A stretch of DNA of 64,000 nt from Caldilineaceae bacterium (GTDB lineage Bacteria; Chloroflexota; Anaerolineae; Caldilineales; Caldilineaceae). Below, in pieces: positions 37,973 to 45,574 of this stretch. The notes under the pieces were generated by a model that was given only the letters and a program-made list of their open reading frames with translations, searched no databases and was not told the DNA's origin. The stretch spans positions 35,075 to 99,074 of the forward strand of contig JAGNDO010000012.1 in the NCBI GenBank assembly GCA_018003515.1, in the 5' to 3' direction. The stretch's first letter is position 1; each line of letters opens with the position of its first letter. Made by a program: the position numbers and the translations under genes.

Positions 37973-38120
37973 ACCCCACCCTACCCCTCCCCAGGTTTCG
38001 ATACGGCCTCTGGGCCTACTCAACCCAAGGATTGGGGAGGGAACCGTCCAATATTGACGGCTATTCGCTTCTCAGCGATCCGGCTCCTCCCCCAACCTTG
38101 GGGAGGCTGGGAGGGGGTGG
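37973..38120. repeat. Dispersed repeat, family D copy 2
   Basis: Same layout as copy 1 at 30443-30590: CCCACCCTACCCCTCCCCAG at the left, shared core TTTCGATACGGCC, and GGGGAGGCTGGGAGGGGGTG at the right. The middle third (38040-38075) differs from copy 1, so the ends are the conserved part. Confidence 0.85.
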
Positions 38121-38191
38121 CTTGGTAGTAACTTTTAGCCGAGACGTTTTTAACCGCCGAGAGCGCTGTAAATTGGGAAAGGGAATTGCGC

Positions 38192-38929
38192 ATGGGTGTT
38201 GCCAGCAACAACCAGATTGACATCACCGACCGGGCCAAACTCTTGGCCTGGTCGGTGCATCTGTTCACGGCCAGCGGAGCCGTGTGGGGCATGTTGTCCA
38301 TCTTGGCCATCTTTGAAGGCAATTGGCCCCTGGCCTTTGTGTGGATGGGCGCGGCCATCGTCGTGGATTCCCTGGATGGCTTTCTGGCCCGCAAGGCCCA
38401 TGTCAAGACCGTGTTGCCGGAATTTGACGGGGCGCTACTGGACAACATGGTCGATTATCTCAACTATGTACTCGTGCCCGCTATCTTTCTTTCTCAAAGC
38501 CATGTGCTTCCTGACGTATTGCCCCTGCTTGGCCCGGCGGCTATTTTGCTGGCGTCGGCCTATCAATTTTGCCAGACCAACGCCAAGACCGCCGATCATT
38601 TTTTTGTGGGCTTTCCCTCCTATTGGAACGTGGTCGTCTTCTATCTGCTCTTGGTGAACATCAACCCGTGGATCAGCCTGGCCATCATCCTGGTGCTGTG
38701 TGCCCTGGTCTTTGTGCCCTTTAAGTATATCTATCCGACTCGTACCGTGCGCTTTCAACGGCTTACCTTGGCGGTCATCGGCATTTGGGGGCTGGCCAAT
38801 TTGATCCTGTTGATTCAATACCCCACCGTCAACTTCCAACTGATCGCCATCTCCCTGGCCTGCGGAGTATATTATTGGGGCATGAGCCTATTCCTCATGT
38901 TTGACGACCGCAAACGCAGCGCCGCCTGA
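38192..38929 (+). CDS. pcs: Phosphatidylcholine synthase-like CDP-alcohol transferase
   Basis: 245 residues, integral membrane enzyme. The CDP-alcohol phosphatidyltransferase signature is complete: D59-x2-D62-G63-x2-A66-R67 ... G80-x3-D84-x3-D88 (VDSLDGFLAR, FDGALLDNMVDY). About eight hydrophobic segments, length and the FLARKAHVKT/LPEFDG context resemble bacterial Pcs, which makes phosphatidylcholine from CDP-diacylglycerol and free choline. Choice of Pcs over other CDP-alcohol transferases rests on overall resemblance. ATG 38192 is used; a TTG two codons earlier is possible. The thermonuclease gene follows after 5 nt. Confidence 0.8.
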   Translation: MGVASNNQIDITDRAKLLAWSVHLFTASGAVWGMLSILAIFEGNWPLAFVWMGAAIVVDSLDGFLARKAHVKTVLPEFDGALLDNMVDYLNYVLVPAIFLSQSHVLPDVLPLLGPAAILLASAYQFCQTNAKTADHFFVGFPSYWNVVVFYLLLVNINPWISLAIILVLCALVFVPFKYIYPTRTVRFQRLTLAVIGIWGLANLILLIQYPTVNFQLIAISLACGVYYWGMSLFLMFDDRKRSAA

Positions 38930-38934
38930 TCCTT

Positions 38935-39510
38935 ATGCCAAGCCAAGTTCTCCGTTTGTTCCTTCTCCCGATCCTCCTCGCCCTATTGCTGACCGGATGC
39001 ACTGCTCCTCTGCGCCAAGATTGGGGCCAGGCTTGGGACGGGGTCATCACCATCCTGCGCGGCGAACCCGCCCCCCTCCCCGTGGACGCGGACGGTCGGG
39101 CGATCTTCGACTTTCCGGTTGAAATTGTGCGGGTGGAGCGGGTGATCGACGGGGATACCATCGTGGTGGCCGGCGGGGAGCGGGTGCGCTACATCGGCAT
39201 GGACACCCCGGAGATGGGCACGCATCCCCGGGAATGTTTTGCCGAGCAGTCCACGGCCAAGAATGCCGAACTGGTGGAGGGCCAAGAGGTGGCCCTGCGC
39301 ATGGATGTCAGCGAGCGGGACCGCTACAAACGGCTGCTCCGCTACGTCTATCTGCTGGACGGCACCTTCGTCAACGCCGCCCTGGTCCAACAAGGCTACG
39401 CCACCGCCGCCACCTTCCCCCCAGATGTGCTGTTCAGCACCACCTTCACCACCCTGGAACAGGAGGCCCGATCCGCCGGGGTGGGGCTGTGGGGGACGTG
39501 TGCCCGCTAA
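38935..39510 (+). CDS. Thermonuclease-family lipoprotein
   Basis: 191 residues. Lipoprotein signal with lipobox LLTGC (Cys22). The staphylococcal-nuclease-like fold follows: VERVIDGDTIVV, VRYIGMDTPE, a helix with ECFAEQSTAKNAELVEG, and ERDRYKRLLRYVYL, which carries the Arg and Tyr/Lys expected near the active site. Expected to cleave extracellular DNA/RNA with Ca, at the outer face of the membrane. Ends before a strong hairpin shared with the convergent DUF423 gene. Confidence 0.88.
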   Translation: MPSQVLRLFLLPILLALLLTGCTAPLRQDWGQAWDGVITILRGEPAPLPVDADGRAIFDFPVEIVRVERVIDGDTIVVAGGERVRYIGMDTPEMGTHPRECFAEQSTAKNAELVEGQEVALRMDVSERDRYKRLLRYVYLLDGTFVNAALVQQGYATAATFPPDVLFSTTFTTLEQEARSAGVGLWGTCAR

Positions 39511-39520
39511 GAATTTCTAA

Positions 39521-39582
39521 ATTTTGCCACAAAGAACACAAAGAACACAAAGAAAAGATCTTTGTGTTCTTTGTGGCAAAAT
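39521..39582. terminator. 23-bp inverted repeat between convergent genes
   Basis: ATTTTGCCACAAAGAACACA begins the left arm (39521-39543); the right arm 39560-39582 is its perfect complement. It lies between the stops of the thermonuclease (+) and DUF423 (-) genes and can act in both directions. Confidence 0.85.
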
Positions 39583-39595
39583 CGGAAGAGTTTTG

Positions 39596-39967
39596 TTAAC
39601 TCCGCCACGCCACCACGGCCAACAAAATCCACCCGGCAATGAAGGCCACCCCGCCGATGGGGGTGATGGCCCCCAGCCAACGCAGACCGGTCCCCACCAA
39701 GGTATACAGACTGCCAGAGAAGATCACCGTCCCGGCCACGAAGAGCCAGCCGGCCATCACGGGCAGATTGGAGTTGGGCCAGCGGTTGATGGCATAGGCC
39801 ACGGCCAGCAGGGCAAAGGCGTGGTAAAACTGATAGCGCACGCCGGTCTCAAAGGTCTGCAAATCCTTGGCAGAGAGACGGTCGGCCAGGGCATGGGCCC
39901 CAAAGGCCCCCAACGCCACGGCAATCCCGCCGGACAGACTGCCCAGGGCAAAGAAAAGGTTTTCCAC
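39596..39967 (-). CDS. DUF423 membrane protein
   Basis: 123 residues, starting at GTG 39967 with only a weak ribosome site. Four transmembrane helices. DUF423 (YgdD-like) signature: [13 protein letters not shown] near the N-terminus, then [15 protein letters not shown], then [12 protein letters not shown] and [15 protein letters not shown]. Function of the family is not established. Monocistronic, convergent with the thermonuclease gene. Confidence 0.9.
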   Translation of the reverse strand: MENLFFALGSLSGGIAVALGAFGAHALADRLSAKDLQTFETGVRYQFYHAFALLAVAYAINRWPNSNLPVMAGWLFVAGTVIFSGSLYTLVGTGLRWLGAITPIGGVAFIAGWILLAVVAWRS

Positions 39968-40115
39968 GGAAGGCTCGCTTTCCAGAAAAGTTGGTTGATT
40001 GGTTGATGGGGGGTATTTTACTCCCCCAATTGGGTGTGGACAACTTTTGACTATCCCTCGTTATCCCACACTATCCCACATTTATCCCACACCCTATCCC
40101 ACATAATCCCACATT

Positions 40116-40976
40116 CTATCCAACCTCTGCCCCCACCGCCACGGGCCGATCCGGCTGGGAACACCACAGACTCCACGAACCGACGAAGAGCTTGGCCTCC
40201 CCCAGCCCGGCGTGGCGGATGGCCAGGATGTCATGCGCTCCGGTGACGCCGGAACCACAGTGGGCCACCGTCTGCGCCGCGGGTACCTCTCCCAACAGTT
40301 TCGCATAGTGGGCAGCCAGGACATCCGGGGCCAAAAAGCGGCCATCGTTGCCCAAATTCAGGGCATACGGCGCGCTCAACGCGCCGGGAATGTGGCCAGC
40401 CTTGGGGTCCAAGGTCTCGTTCTCGCCCCGATAGCGGTCCGCACTGCGGGCATCCAACACCCGCCACGCCGGATCCCGGCGCAGAAGATCCACCTCGTCC
40501 ACGGTCACGATCAACTCTGGCCGGGGCGCGGGCACAAAAATCCGACCCGGACGACGCTCGACCCCACCCCGCACGGGCAGATCCGCCTGCTGCCACCCCT
40601 GCCACCCCCCATCCAACACGGCCACAGCCTCGTGCCCAAGCCACCCCAACATCCACCACAACCGAGCGGCGATAGCCCCGCCCCAATCATCATAGACCAC
40701 CACTTGCACCCCCTCATCGATCCCCCAGGCCGAAAGGGTGGCTGCCATTTTCTCCACCGTGGGCAGAGGATGCCGCCCAGTCTGGCCTGAAATGATGGGG
40801 CTGGATAGGTCCACATCCAAATGTGCATAAAGAGCGCCGGGGATGTGAGCGGTCTGGTGGGCGCGGCGGCCAAGTTCCGTATCCTGCAACGAGAAGCGGC
40901 AGTCGATGACCGCCCAATTGGGGTCGTCCAGGTGGGCGGCCAGGGTTTGGGTGTCGATAAGTGTGGTAAATGCCAT
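40116..40976 (-). CDS. Sulfurtransferase (tandem rhodanese)
   Basis: 286 residues; ATG follows AAAGGAT. Two rhodanese domains: the N-terminal one is inactive (IPGALYAHLD but no loop Cys), the C-terminal one carries the active loop Cys240 in AHCGSGVTGA. The six-residue loop CGSGVT is that of the thiosulfate / 3-mercaptopyruvate sulfurtransferase family. Transfers sulfur to cyanide or thiol acceptors. The gene upstream on the same strand encodes a small membrane protein, 21 nt away. Confidence 0.92.
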   Translation of the reverse strand: MAFTTLIDTQTLAAHLDDPNWAVIDCRFSLQDTELGRRAHQTAHIPGALYAHLDVDLSSPIISGQTGRHPLPTVEKMAATLSAWGIDEGVQVVVYDDWGGAIAARLWWMLGWLGHEAVAVLDGGWQGWQQADLPVRGGVERRPGRIFVPAPRPELIVTVDEVDLLRRDPAWRVLDARSADRYRGENETLDPKAGHIPGALSAPYALNLGNDGRFLAPDVLAAHYAKLLGEVPAAQTVAHCGSGVTGAHDILAIRHAGLGEAKLFVGSWSLWCSQPDRPVAVGAEVG

Positions 40977-40997
40977 GCTCAGATCCTTTCAGCGCAA

Positions 40998-41393
40998 TTA
41001 GTGAATTGTCTTGTTCAGGGCGCGGGGGCCTAAAAATCGTACCGCCACCCATGCCAACGTCATGGTGGGGATGATCTGGGTGCCGGGGATCAGCTCCTCG
41101 ATAATCGTCACCCCCCGCAACGGGGCCAGCCCTAGCCGGGTCAGCAGCACCCAGGCGATGGGTGCGGAGAGAAAGTCCAGCCCCAGATCCAATAGATCCA
41201 AGAGCAGCACGACCACAAAGGGCGTGTGGCGCAGGGCGGTGAAGAAGTCCGCATTCACCGGCAGCTTGATCCGCCGCACCCGCCAGATCACCCAGGCCAG
41301 GAGGGGCAAAGCCAGGGCCAAGGCCCCACCCATGATCCACAGGGCCGTGGTCAACAGTTGGGCAAAATCAAAACCAGTGTCGTTCGGTGTCAT
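40998..41393 (-). CDS. Small membrane protein
   Basis: 131 residues from ATG 41393 (MTPNDTGFDF). Hydrophobic segments at about 12-33 (TTALWIMGGALALALPLLAW), 60-80 (FVVVLLLDLLDLGLDFLSAP) and possibly 105-122. No known family recognised. An in-frame start further upstream would run through a family B half repeat and is rejected. Its stop lies 21 nt before the sulfurtransferase start, so the two are probably co-transcribed. Confidence 0.65.
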   Translation of the reverse strand: MTPNDTGFDFAQLLTTALWIMGGALALALPLLAWVIWRVRRIKLPVNADFFTALRHTPFVVVLLLDLLDLGLDFLSAPIAWVLLTRLGLAPLRGVTIIEELIPGTQIIPTMTLAWVAVRFLGPRALNKTIH

Positions 41394-41426
41394 CAAATAG
41401 CCTCGGTGCGCAAGAATGGGCAAATG

Positions 41427-41460
41427 CGAAATTCGTCGGTGCGGTTTCCAACCGCACAAC
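41427..41460. repeat. Family B half copy
   Basis: GCGAAATTCGTCGGTGCGGT followed by TTCCAACCGCAC: one arm of the family B element with its own short hairpin, without the partner arm. Confidence 0.8.
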
Positions 41461-41543
41461 TGTCGCCGATACCACCCATCTATTATAGCGGGACTGGTCA
41501 AAATCACAACCGCACGACATAGGCGTGGACAACTATAGAATTC

Positions 41544-41788
41544 AAAATAGAACGCGGATGACGCTGATTTGGCGGATAACCGCGGATTTTCCTTGGTTTT
41601 GTGTATTGGTCAACGAGATGGTGGAATTCGTAGGTGCGGTTTTTAACCGCACAATGTACATTTGCCGAAGGATCGTGCGGTTAAAAACCGCACCTACATT
41701 CCACGCTGTCGTTGACCAGTACATTTTCCTTGGTTTTGGCTTTTATCCGTTCCAATCCGTCCGATCCGTGCCATCCGTGTTCTATTTT
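41544..41788. repeat. Dispersed inverted repeat, family C copy 4 (interrupted)
   Basis: Outer arms AAAATAGAACGCGGATGACG and ATCCGTGTTCTATTTT as in the other family C copies, but the two halves are pushed apart by an inserted family B unit (41602-41722). Confidence 0.88.
41602..41722. mobile_element. Family B unit inserted in family C repeat
   Basis: 121-bp unit with ends TGTATTGGTCAACGA and TCGTTGACCAGTACA (one mismatch) enclosing the GTGCGGTTTTTAACCGCAC hairpins. It is flanked on both sides by ATTTTCCTTGGTTTTG (41586-41601 and 41723-41738), a 16-bp direct repeat that reads as a target-site duplication. No coding capacity. Confidence 0.75.
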
Positions 41789-41815
41789 TGAACGGCTGTT
41801 CGACATTTTTGGCGA

Positions 41816-41844
41816 TTGACAGGGAATATCCGTTCTGTTATAAT
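41816..41844 (+). promoter_or_regulatory. Consensus sigma-A-type promoter
   Basis: TTGACA (41816-41821) and TATAAT (41839-41844) separated by exactly 17 nt. It points to the FtsK-like gene starting at 41897. The only perfect consensus promoter I found in the window. Confidence 0.92.
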
Positions 41845-41846
41845 CG

Positions 41847-41872
41847 AAAATTAGAACATCTGTTCTAATTTT
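41847..41872 (+). promoter_or_regulatory. 26-bp palindromic operator, LexA-box-like
   Basis: AAAATTAGAACA / TC / TGTTCTAATTTT is a perfect palindrome starting 2 nt after the -10 box. Its core GAACATCTGTTC (41854-41865) fits the GAAC-N4-GTTC SOS box used by LexA in Gram-positive-type bacteria. At this position (spanning the transcription start) a bound repressor would block initiation. Identity of the repressor is an inference. Confidence 0.7.
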
Positions 41873-41896
41873 AGCGATAAATACAGGAGGCGGACC

Positions 41897-42898
41897 ATGT
41901 CACCCGGCAAAAAGATGCTCGAATATCAGGCGGACGCCATTGAAAATGTCCTGCTGCAACACAAAATGGGGGGACGGGTGCGGGGTGGCACGGTGACGCC
42001 CCGCTTTGTGCAGTTCAAGCTTGCCCCCCAGCTTGGCACCCGGGTCAGCAAAGTCGCCGCCCTGGCCGAGGAGATCGCCCTGGCCCTGGGTGTGCGGGAA
42101 GCCCGTGTCTATCGCAACGGAGGTGACATAAATGTCGAGGTGCCCCGGGATGAGGCTGAACCTGTCCGGCTCTTGGCCCTGGCCGAGCAGATCGCCTCCC
42201 CGCCGGCGGCCACCGCGCTGTTGGGGCTGGATCAGAACGGCACACCCCTGCTCCTCCGCCTGCCCTCGCCGGATGTGGCCCACGTTTTGATTGTCGGCAC
42301 CACCGGCAGCGGCAAGACTGCCCTGGCCCGCACCATGCTCACCTCCCTGGCCATGTTCAACAGCCAACGCCAGGTGCAGATCGTACTCATCGACCCCAAG
42401 CGGGGCCGGGGCTTTGGTCCCCTGGCCCGCTTGCCCCATGTCCTTGGCGATGTGGCCGGGGACATGGACGCCGCCCTGGGCCGCCTGGCCTGGCTGGTGG
42501 AGGAGATGGAGCGGCGGGATCAGGCCAAGATCAGCGAACCCCGGCTGATTGTGGCTGTGGATGAATTGGCGGATCTGCTCCAAGTGGGCGGGGCGCGCAT
42601 GGAGGCCCTGCTCAACCGCCTGGCCCAGCGCGGCCGGGAGGCAGGCATCCATCTGATCGCCTGCACCCAAAAGCCCTCCGCCGCCCTGATCGGCGGGGCC
42701 ATGCGGGCCAACTTCCCGGTCCGTCTGGTGGGCATGGTGGCCAGCAGCGACGAAGCCCGCTACGCCACGGGCATCTCCGGCAGCGGGGCCGAGAAGCTGG
42801 AAGGCAAAGGCGATTTCCTCCTGGTGGTGAAGGGCGAAACCGTCCGCTTCCAAGCCGCCTGGGTGGGGCCGGAGGATGTGAAGACGTTGATTTGTTGA
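41897..42898 (+). CDS. FtsK/SpoIIIE-like ATPase without membrane domain
   Basis: 333 residues; ATG follows AGGAGG. Residues about 28-100 match the alpha/beta part of the FtsK motor ([20 protein letters not shown]), then the RecA-like motor: Walker A GTTGSGKT (134-141), IDPKRG, Walker B LIVAVDEL (217-224), [17 protein letters not shown]. There are no N-terminal membrane helices and no C-terminal gamma (DNA-recognition winged helix) domain, so it is a soluble, stripped-down motor about half the size of FtsK. Controlled by the promoter/palindrome described above; an SOS-inducible DNA-handling role is inferred. A 162-bp MITE is inserted directly after the stop codon. Confidence 0.85.
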   Translation: MSPGKKMLEYQADAIENVLLQHKMGGRVRGGTVTPRFVQFKLAPQLGTRVSKVAALAEEIALALGVREARVYRNGGDINVEVPRDEAEPVRLLALAEQIASPPAATALLGLDQNGTPLLLRLPSPDVAHVLIVGTTGSGKTALARTMLTSLAMFNSQRQVQIVLIDPKRGRGFGPLARLPHVLGDVAGDMDAALGRLAWLVEEMERRDQAKISEPRLIVAVDELADLLQVGGARMEALLNRLAQRGREAGIHLIACTQKPSAALIGGAMRANFPVRLVGMVASSDEARYATGISGSGAEKLEGKGDFLLVVKGETVRFQAAWVGPEDVKTLIC

Positions 42899-42904
42899 TT
42901 TGTA

Positions 42905-43066
42905 GACTCTGCTGAAAAAAGGGGTTGAAAATTCAGCTCGGTGGGATAAAACCGTCGAATGCCGTACCTCCAAGGTATGTTTCCCTTGAAATAAACCGGT
43001 TTTCCGGACGTTTTGGGGGTGAATTCCCTGTCCGTTTTGGCGTTTCGACCTTTTTTCAGCAGAGTC
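42905..43066. mobile_element. 162-bp MITE with 18-bp terminal repeats
   Basis: Perfect terminal inverted repeats GACTCTGCTGAAAAAAGG (42905-42922) and its complement (43049-43066), flanked by the 7-bp direct repeat ATTTGTA (42898-42904 and 43067-43073). Too short to encode a transposase; removing it and one ATTTGTA rejoins the sequence smoothly 3' of the FtsK-like gene. Confidence 0.88.
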
Positions 43067-43083
43067 ATTTGTAGTGGTGATTA

Positions 43084-43147
43084 GGAGATTGGGAGATTAG
43101 GAGATTCGGTGTGCGGCCCAGCCGAATCTCCTAATCTCCCAATCTCC
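43084..43147. repeat. 26-bp perfect inverted repeat (GGAGATT words)
   Basis: Arms 43084-43109 and 43122-43147 made of the word GGAGATTNGG repeated; 12-nt loop. Lies upstream of the small membrane protein gene. Confidence 0.9.
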
Positions 43148-43172
43148 ATTTCTGTATACCTGGGAGTCCGTG

Positions 43173-43604
43173 ATGAAAAAACTCGCAATTCTACTTCTAA
43201 TTATCTTCGTCGCCGCCGGGGGATGGAGCATTGGCAGCCGCCTCAGTTCGGATGCCTTGGGCATGAGCGTGGGCATCCTGCTGGGGGTGATGGCCGGGCT
43301 GCCCGTGGCCCTCCTTGTCCTGGCCGCCGGCCGGGGTGGACGCCGGGACGAGGAGCCGGACTATCCCCCGGAGTATGCGGTGCGGGGCAATCCCTATGGC
43401 GGCTACGGTCCCCCCCAGCCCCCGGTGATCATCCTGGCCGGGCCGGGGATGGGACAACAGCAGCCCCCCGGCTATCCCCAAGGCGGCTACACCGCCGGCG
43501 GCTATCCCGCCCTCCCCAACCCGGACGCCCAACTGCCCCCCGCCTCCGGTCGCCGCTTCAAAGTCGTGGGCGAAAAGGAGGAGTGGGTGGATGAGTGGAC
43601 ATAA
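43173..43604 (+). CDS. Small two-helix membrane protein with Gly/Pro/Tyr tail
   Basis: 143 residues from ATG 43173 (a GTG one codon earlier is possible; GGGAG upstream). Two transmembrane segments at about 4-20 (LAILLLIIFVAAGGWSI) and 30-52 (MSVGILLGVMAGLPVALLVLA), then a cytoplasmic, low-complexity Pro/Gly/Tyr-rich tail (GGYGPPQPP, PPGYPQGGYTAGGYP) and a charged end (KVVGEKEEWVDEWT). No family recognised. Confidence 0.6.
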   Translation: MKKLAILLLIIFVAAGGWSIGSRLSSDALGMSVGILLGVMAGLPVALLVLAAGRGGRRDEEPDYPPEYAVRGNPYGGYGPPQPPVIILAGPGMGQQQPPGYPQGGYTAGGYPALPNPDAQLPPASGRRFKVVGEKEEWVDEWT

Positions 43605-43647
43605 AAAACAAGTGCGCAGATGGTGCGGATTTTTATAATCGATCGGC

Positions 43648-43772
43648 TCTCGTTCCCACGCTCTGCGTGGGAACGATTTTCGGCGCTCCTGCGCCGAGGG
43701 GCGCAGAGCGCCCAACTGCATTCCCACGCAGAGCGTGGGAACGAGAATAAAGAGCGTGGGAACGAGAATAAA
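43648..43772. repeat. Dispersed inverted repeat, family A copy 2
   Basis: CTCTCGTTCCCACGCTCTGC at the left with its complement ending at 43746, and the central GCGCTCCTGCGCC / GGCGCAGAGCGCC stem. The right end is tandemly duplicated: AGAGCGTGGGAACGAGAATA occurs twice in a row (to 43772). Confidence 0.9.
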
Positions 43773-43888
43773 ACCCGCCCAATCCGCGGCCCATTCAAAA
43801 CTTGAAAATCCTCCCAAATCAGAGTACCCTCTCCACATCCCCGTTCACCCTTTCACCTGCTCACCCCTTCACCCGCCCGGAGACCCAC

Positions 43889-45574
43889 ATGGACCCCATC
43901 ACCCTGGAACTCTATCGCCACCGCTTCGCCTCCGTCTCCGAGGAGATGGGCATCACCTTGCGGCGCACGGCCTATTCGCCCAACATCAAAGAGCGGCTGG
44001 ACTTCTCCTGCGCCCTCTTTGACGCGGCGGGCAAGATGGTGGCCCAGGCCGCCCACATCCCCGCCCACCTGGGGGCCATGCCGGCCAGCGTGGCCACGGT
44101 CCTCCCCCTCTTCCCCGACTGGCAGCCCGGTGACGTGGTGATCGTCAACGACCCCTTCCAAGGCGGCAACCATTTGCCCGATATTACCATGATTTCGCCG
44201 GTCTTTTTGCGAATGGCAGATGGCGAATGGCGAATGGCGGATGGCGTGGGACAAGAAGGTGCCCAGCCCCCAATCCCCAATCCCCAATCCCAAATCACCC
44301 CTTCATTTTTCGTCGCCTCCCGTGCCCACCACGCGGATGTGGGGGGGATGACGCCGGGGTCGTTGCCTTTGTCCACGGAGATTTTTCAGGAGGGGATCAT
44401 CATTCCGCCTGTGCGGCTGGTGCGGGGTGGGGTGATGAACGAGGATCTCCTACGCCTGATCCTGCGCAATGTGCGCACGCCGGACGAGCGGCGGGGGGAC
44501 ATTGCCGCCCAGCGGGCCGCCCACGCCATCGGCCAGCGGCGGCTGTTGGAGCTGGTGGATCGTCACGGCGCGGACGAGGTGCTGGCCTATGCGGAGCATC
44601 TGCAACGCTACACCGAGCAGCTCACCCGCTCCGCCATTGCCCGCTGGCCCGACGGCCGTTTTGAGTTTGAGGATGTGATCGAGCTGGTCATCGAATCCAA
44701 AGCCGGGGACGAAGTGAGTTTGGTCCCCCTGCGGGTGGCCGCCATCATCGCCGGGGAGGAGATCACCTTCGATTTTTCCGGCACCGCGGTGATGATCCAC
44801 GGCTCGCTCAACACGGTCATGGGCGTCACCGAGTCGGCCTGTTATTACGGCGTGCGCTGCATGATGGAGGAGGGCGGGGATGGGGCCGCGCCCATGAACG
44901 CCGGGGCCTTTGCGCCCATCACCGTGAGCGCGCCCGTGGGCTGCATGGTCAACGCCGTCTCCCCTGCGGCTGTGGCCGGGGGCAATGTGGAGACTTCCCA
45001 GCGCATCGTGGATCTGGTGCTGGGGGCCTTGGCCATCGCTATGCCGGAACGGGCCGCGGCGGCCAGCCAGGGCACCATGAACAACGTCACCATGGGCGGG
45101 CTGCGGGCGGATGGCACGCCCTTTGCCTATTACGAGACCATCGCCGGGGGCATGGGCGGCTCGGCCAAGGGGGACGGACTGAGCGGGGCGCATGTCCACA
45201 TGACCAACACCCTCAACACCCCGGTGGAAGCGTTGGAAGTGGCCTACCCCCTGCGGGTGACCCAATACAGTCTGCGTCCGGGCAGCGGCGGCGCGGGCGC
45301 GCACCGGGGCGGCGACGGCGTTGTGCGGGAATACGAGGCATTGGTTCCCGTGACGGTGACCATGCTGAGTGAGCGACGGGCCGTGGCTCCCTGGGGGCTG
45401 GCAGGGGGTGAGGACGGCGGGGTGGGGCGAAATGTACTAATTTTTCGGGGCAAAGATGGGGAAATGCGAGAGGAAGTTTTGCTTTCGAAATTTACCCGGC
45501 GCTTGCAGCCAGGGGATCGCCTTCGAATCGAGACCCCTGGGGGCGGGGGCTGGGGGCACGCTGCTCAAGATTAA
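43889..45574 (+). CDS. Hydantoinase B / oxoprolinase-type subunit
   Basis: 561 residues from ATG 43889 (GGAGA upstream; MDPITLELYRHRF is the usual HyuB start). Family blocks: SVSEEMGITLRRTAYSPNIKERLDFSCALF, NDPFQGGNHLPDI, ASRAHHADVGGMTPGS. HyuB works with HyuA to hydrolyse hydantoins or 5-oxoproline with ATP; no hyuA is adjacent. Residues about 108-140 are foreign to the family: between MISPVFL and FFVASRAHHADVGG, where relatives have a few residues, there is an in-frame insert reading MADGEWRMADG...QPPIPNPQSQ, encoded by intergenic-type repeat DNA. The C-terminus ends GGGGWGHAAQD as in the family. It overlaps the 3' end of the convergent HigA gene by 4 nt. Confidence 0.88.
   Translation: MDPITLELYRHRFASVSEEMGITLRRTAYSPNIKERLDFSCALFDAAGKMVAQAAHIPAHLGAMPASVATVLPLFPDWQPGDVVIVNDPFQGGNHLPDITMISPVFLRMADGEWRMADGVGQEGAQPPIPNPQSQITPSFFVASRAHHADVGGMTPGSLPLSTEIFQEGIIIPPVRLVRGGVMNEDLLRLILRNVRTPDERRGDIAAQRAAHAIGQRRLLELVDRHGADEVLAYAEHLQRYTEQLTRSAIARWPDGRFEFEDVIELVIESKAGDEVSLVPLRVAAIIAGEEITFDFSGTAVMIHGSLNTVMGVTESACYYGVRCMMEEGGDGAAPMNAGAFAPITVSAPVGCMVNAVSPAAVAGGNVETSQRIVDLVLGALAIAMPERAAAASQGTMNNVTMGGLRADGTPFAYYETIAGGMGGSAKGDGLSGAHVHMTNTLNTPVEALEVAYPLRVTQYSLRPGSGGAGAHRGGDGVVREYEALVPVTVTMLSERRAVAPWGLAGGEDGGVGRNVLIFRGKDGEMREEVLLSKFTRRLQPGDRLRIETPGGGGWGHAAQD
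44209..44305 (+). repeat. Family G-like repeat inserted in coding sequence
   Basis: GCGAATGGCAGATGGCGAAT and related GCGAATGG words as in the intergenic repeat at 36405-36548, followed by four CCCAATCCC-type units. It keeps the hydantoinase B frame open and adds about 32 residues. Confidence 0.75.
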
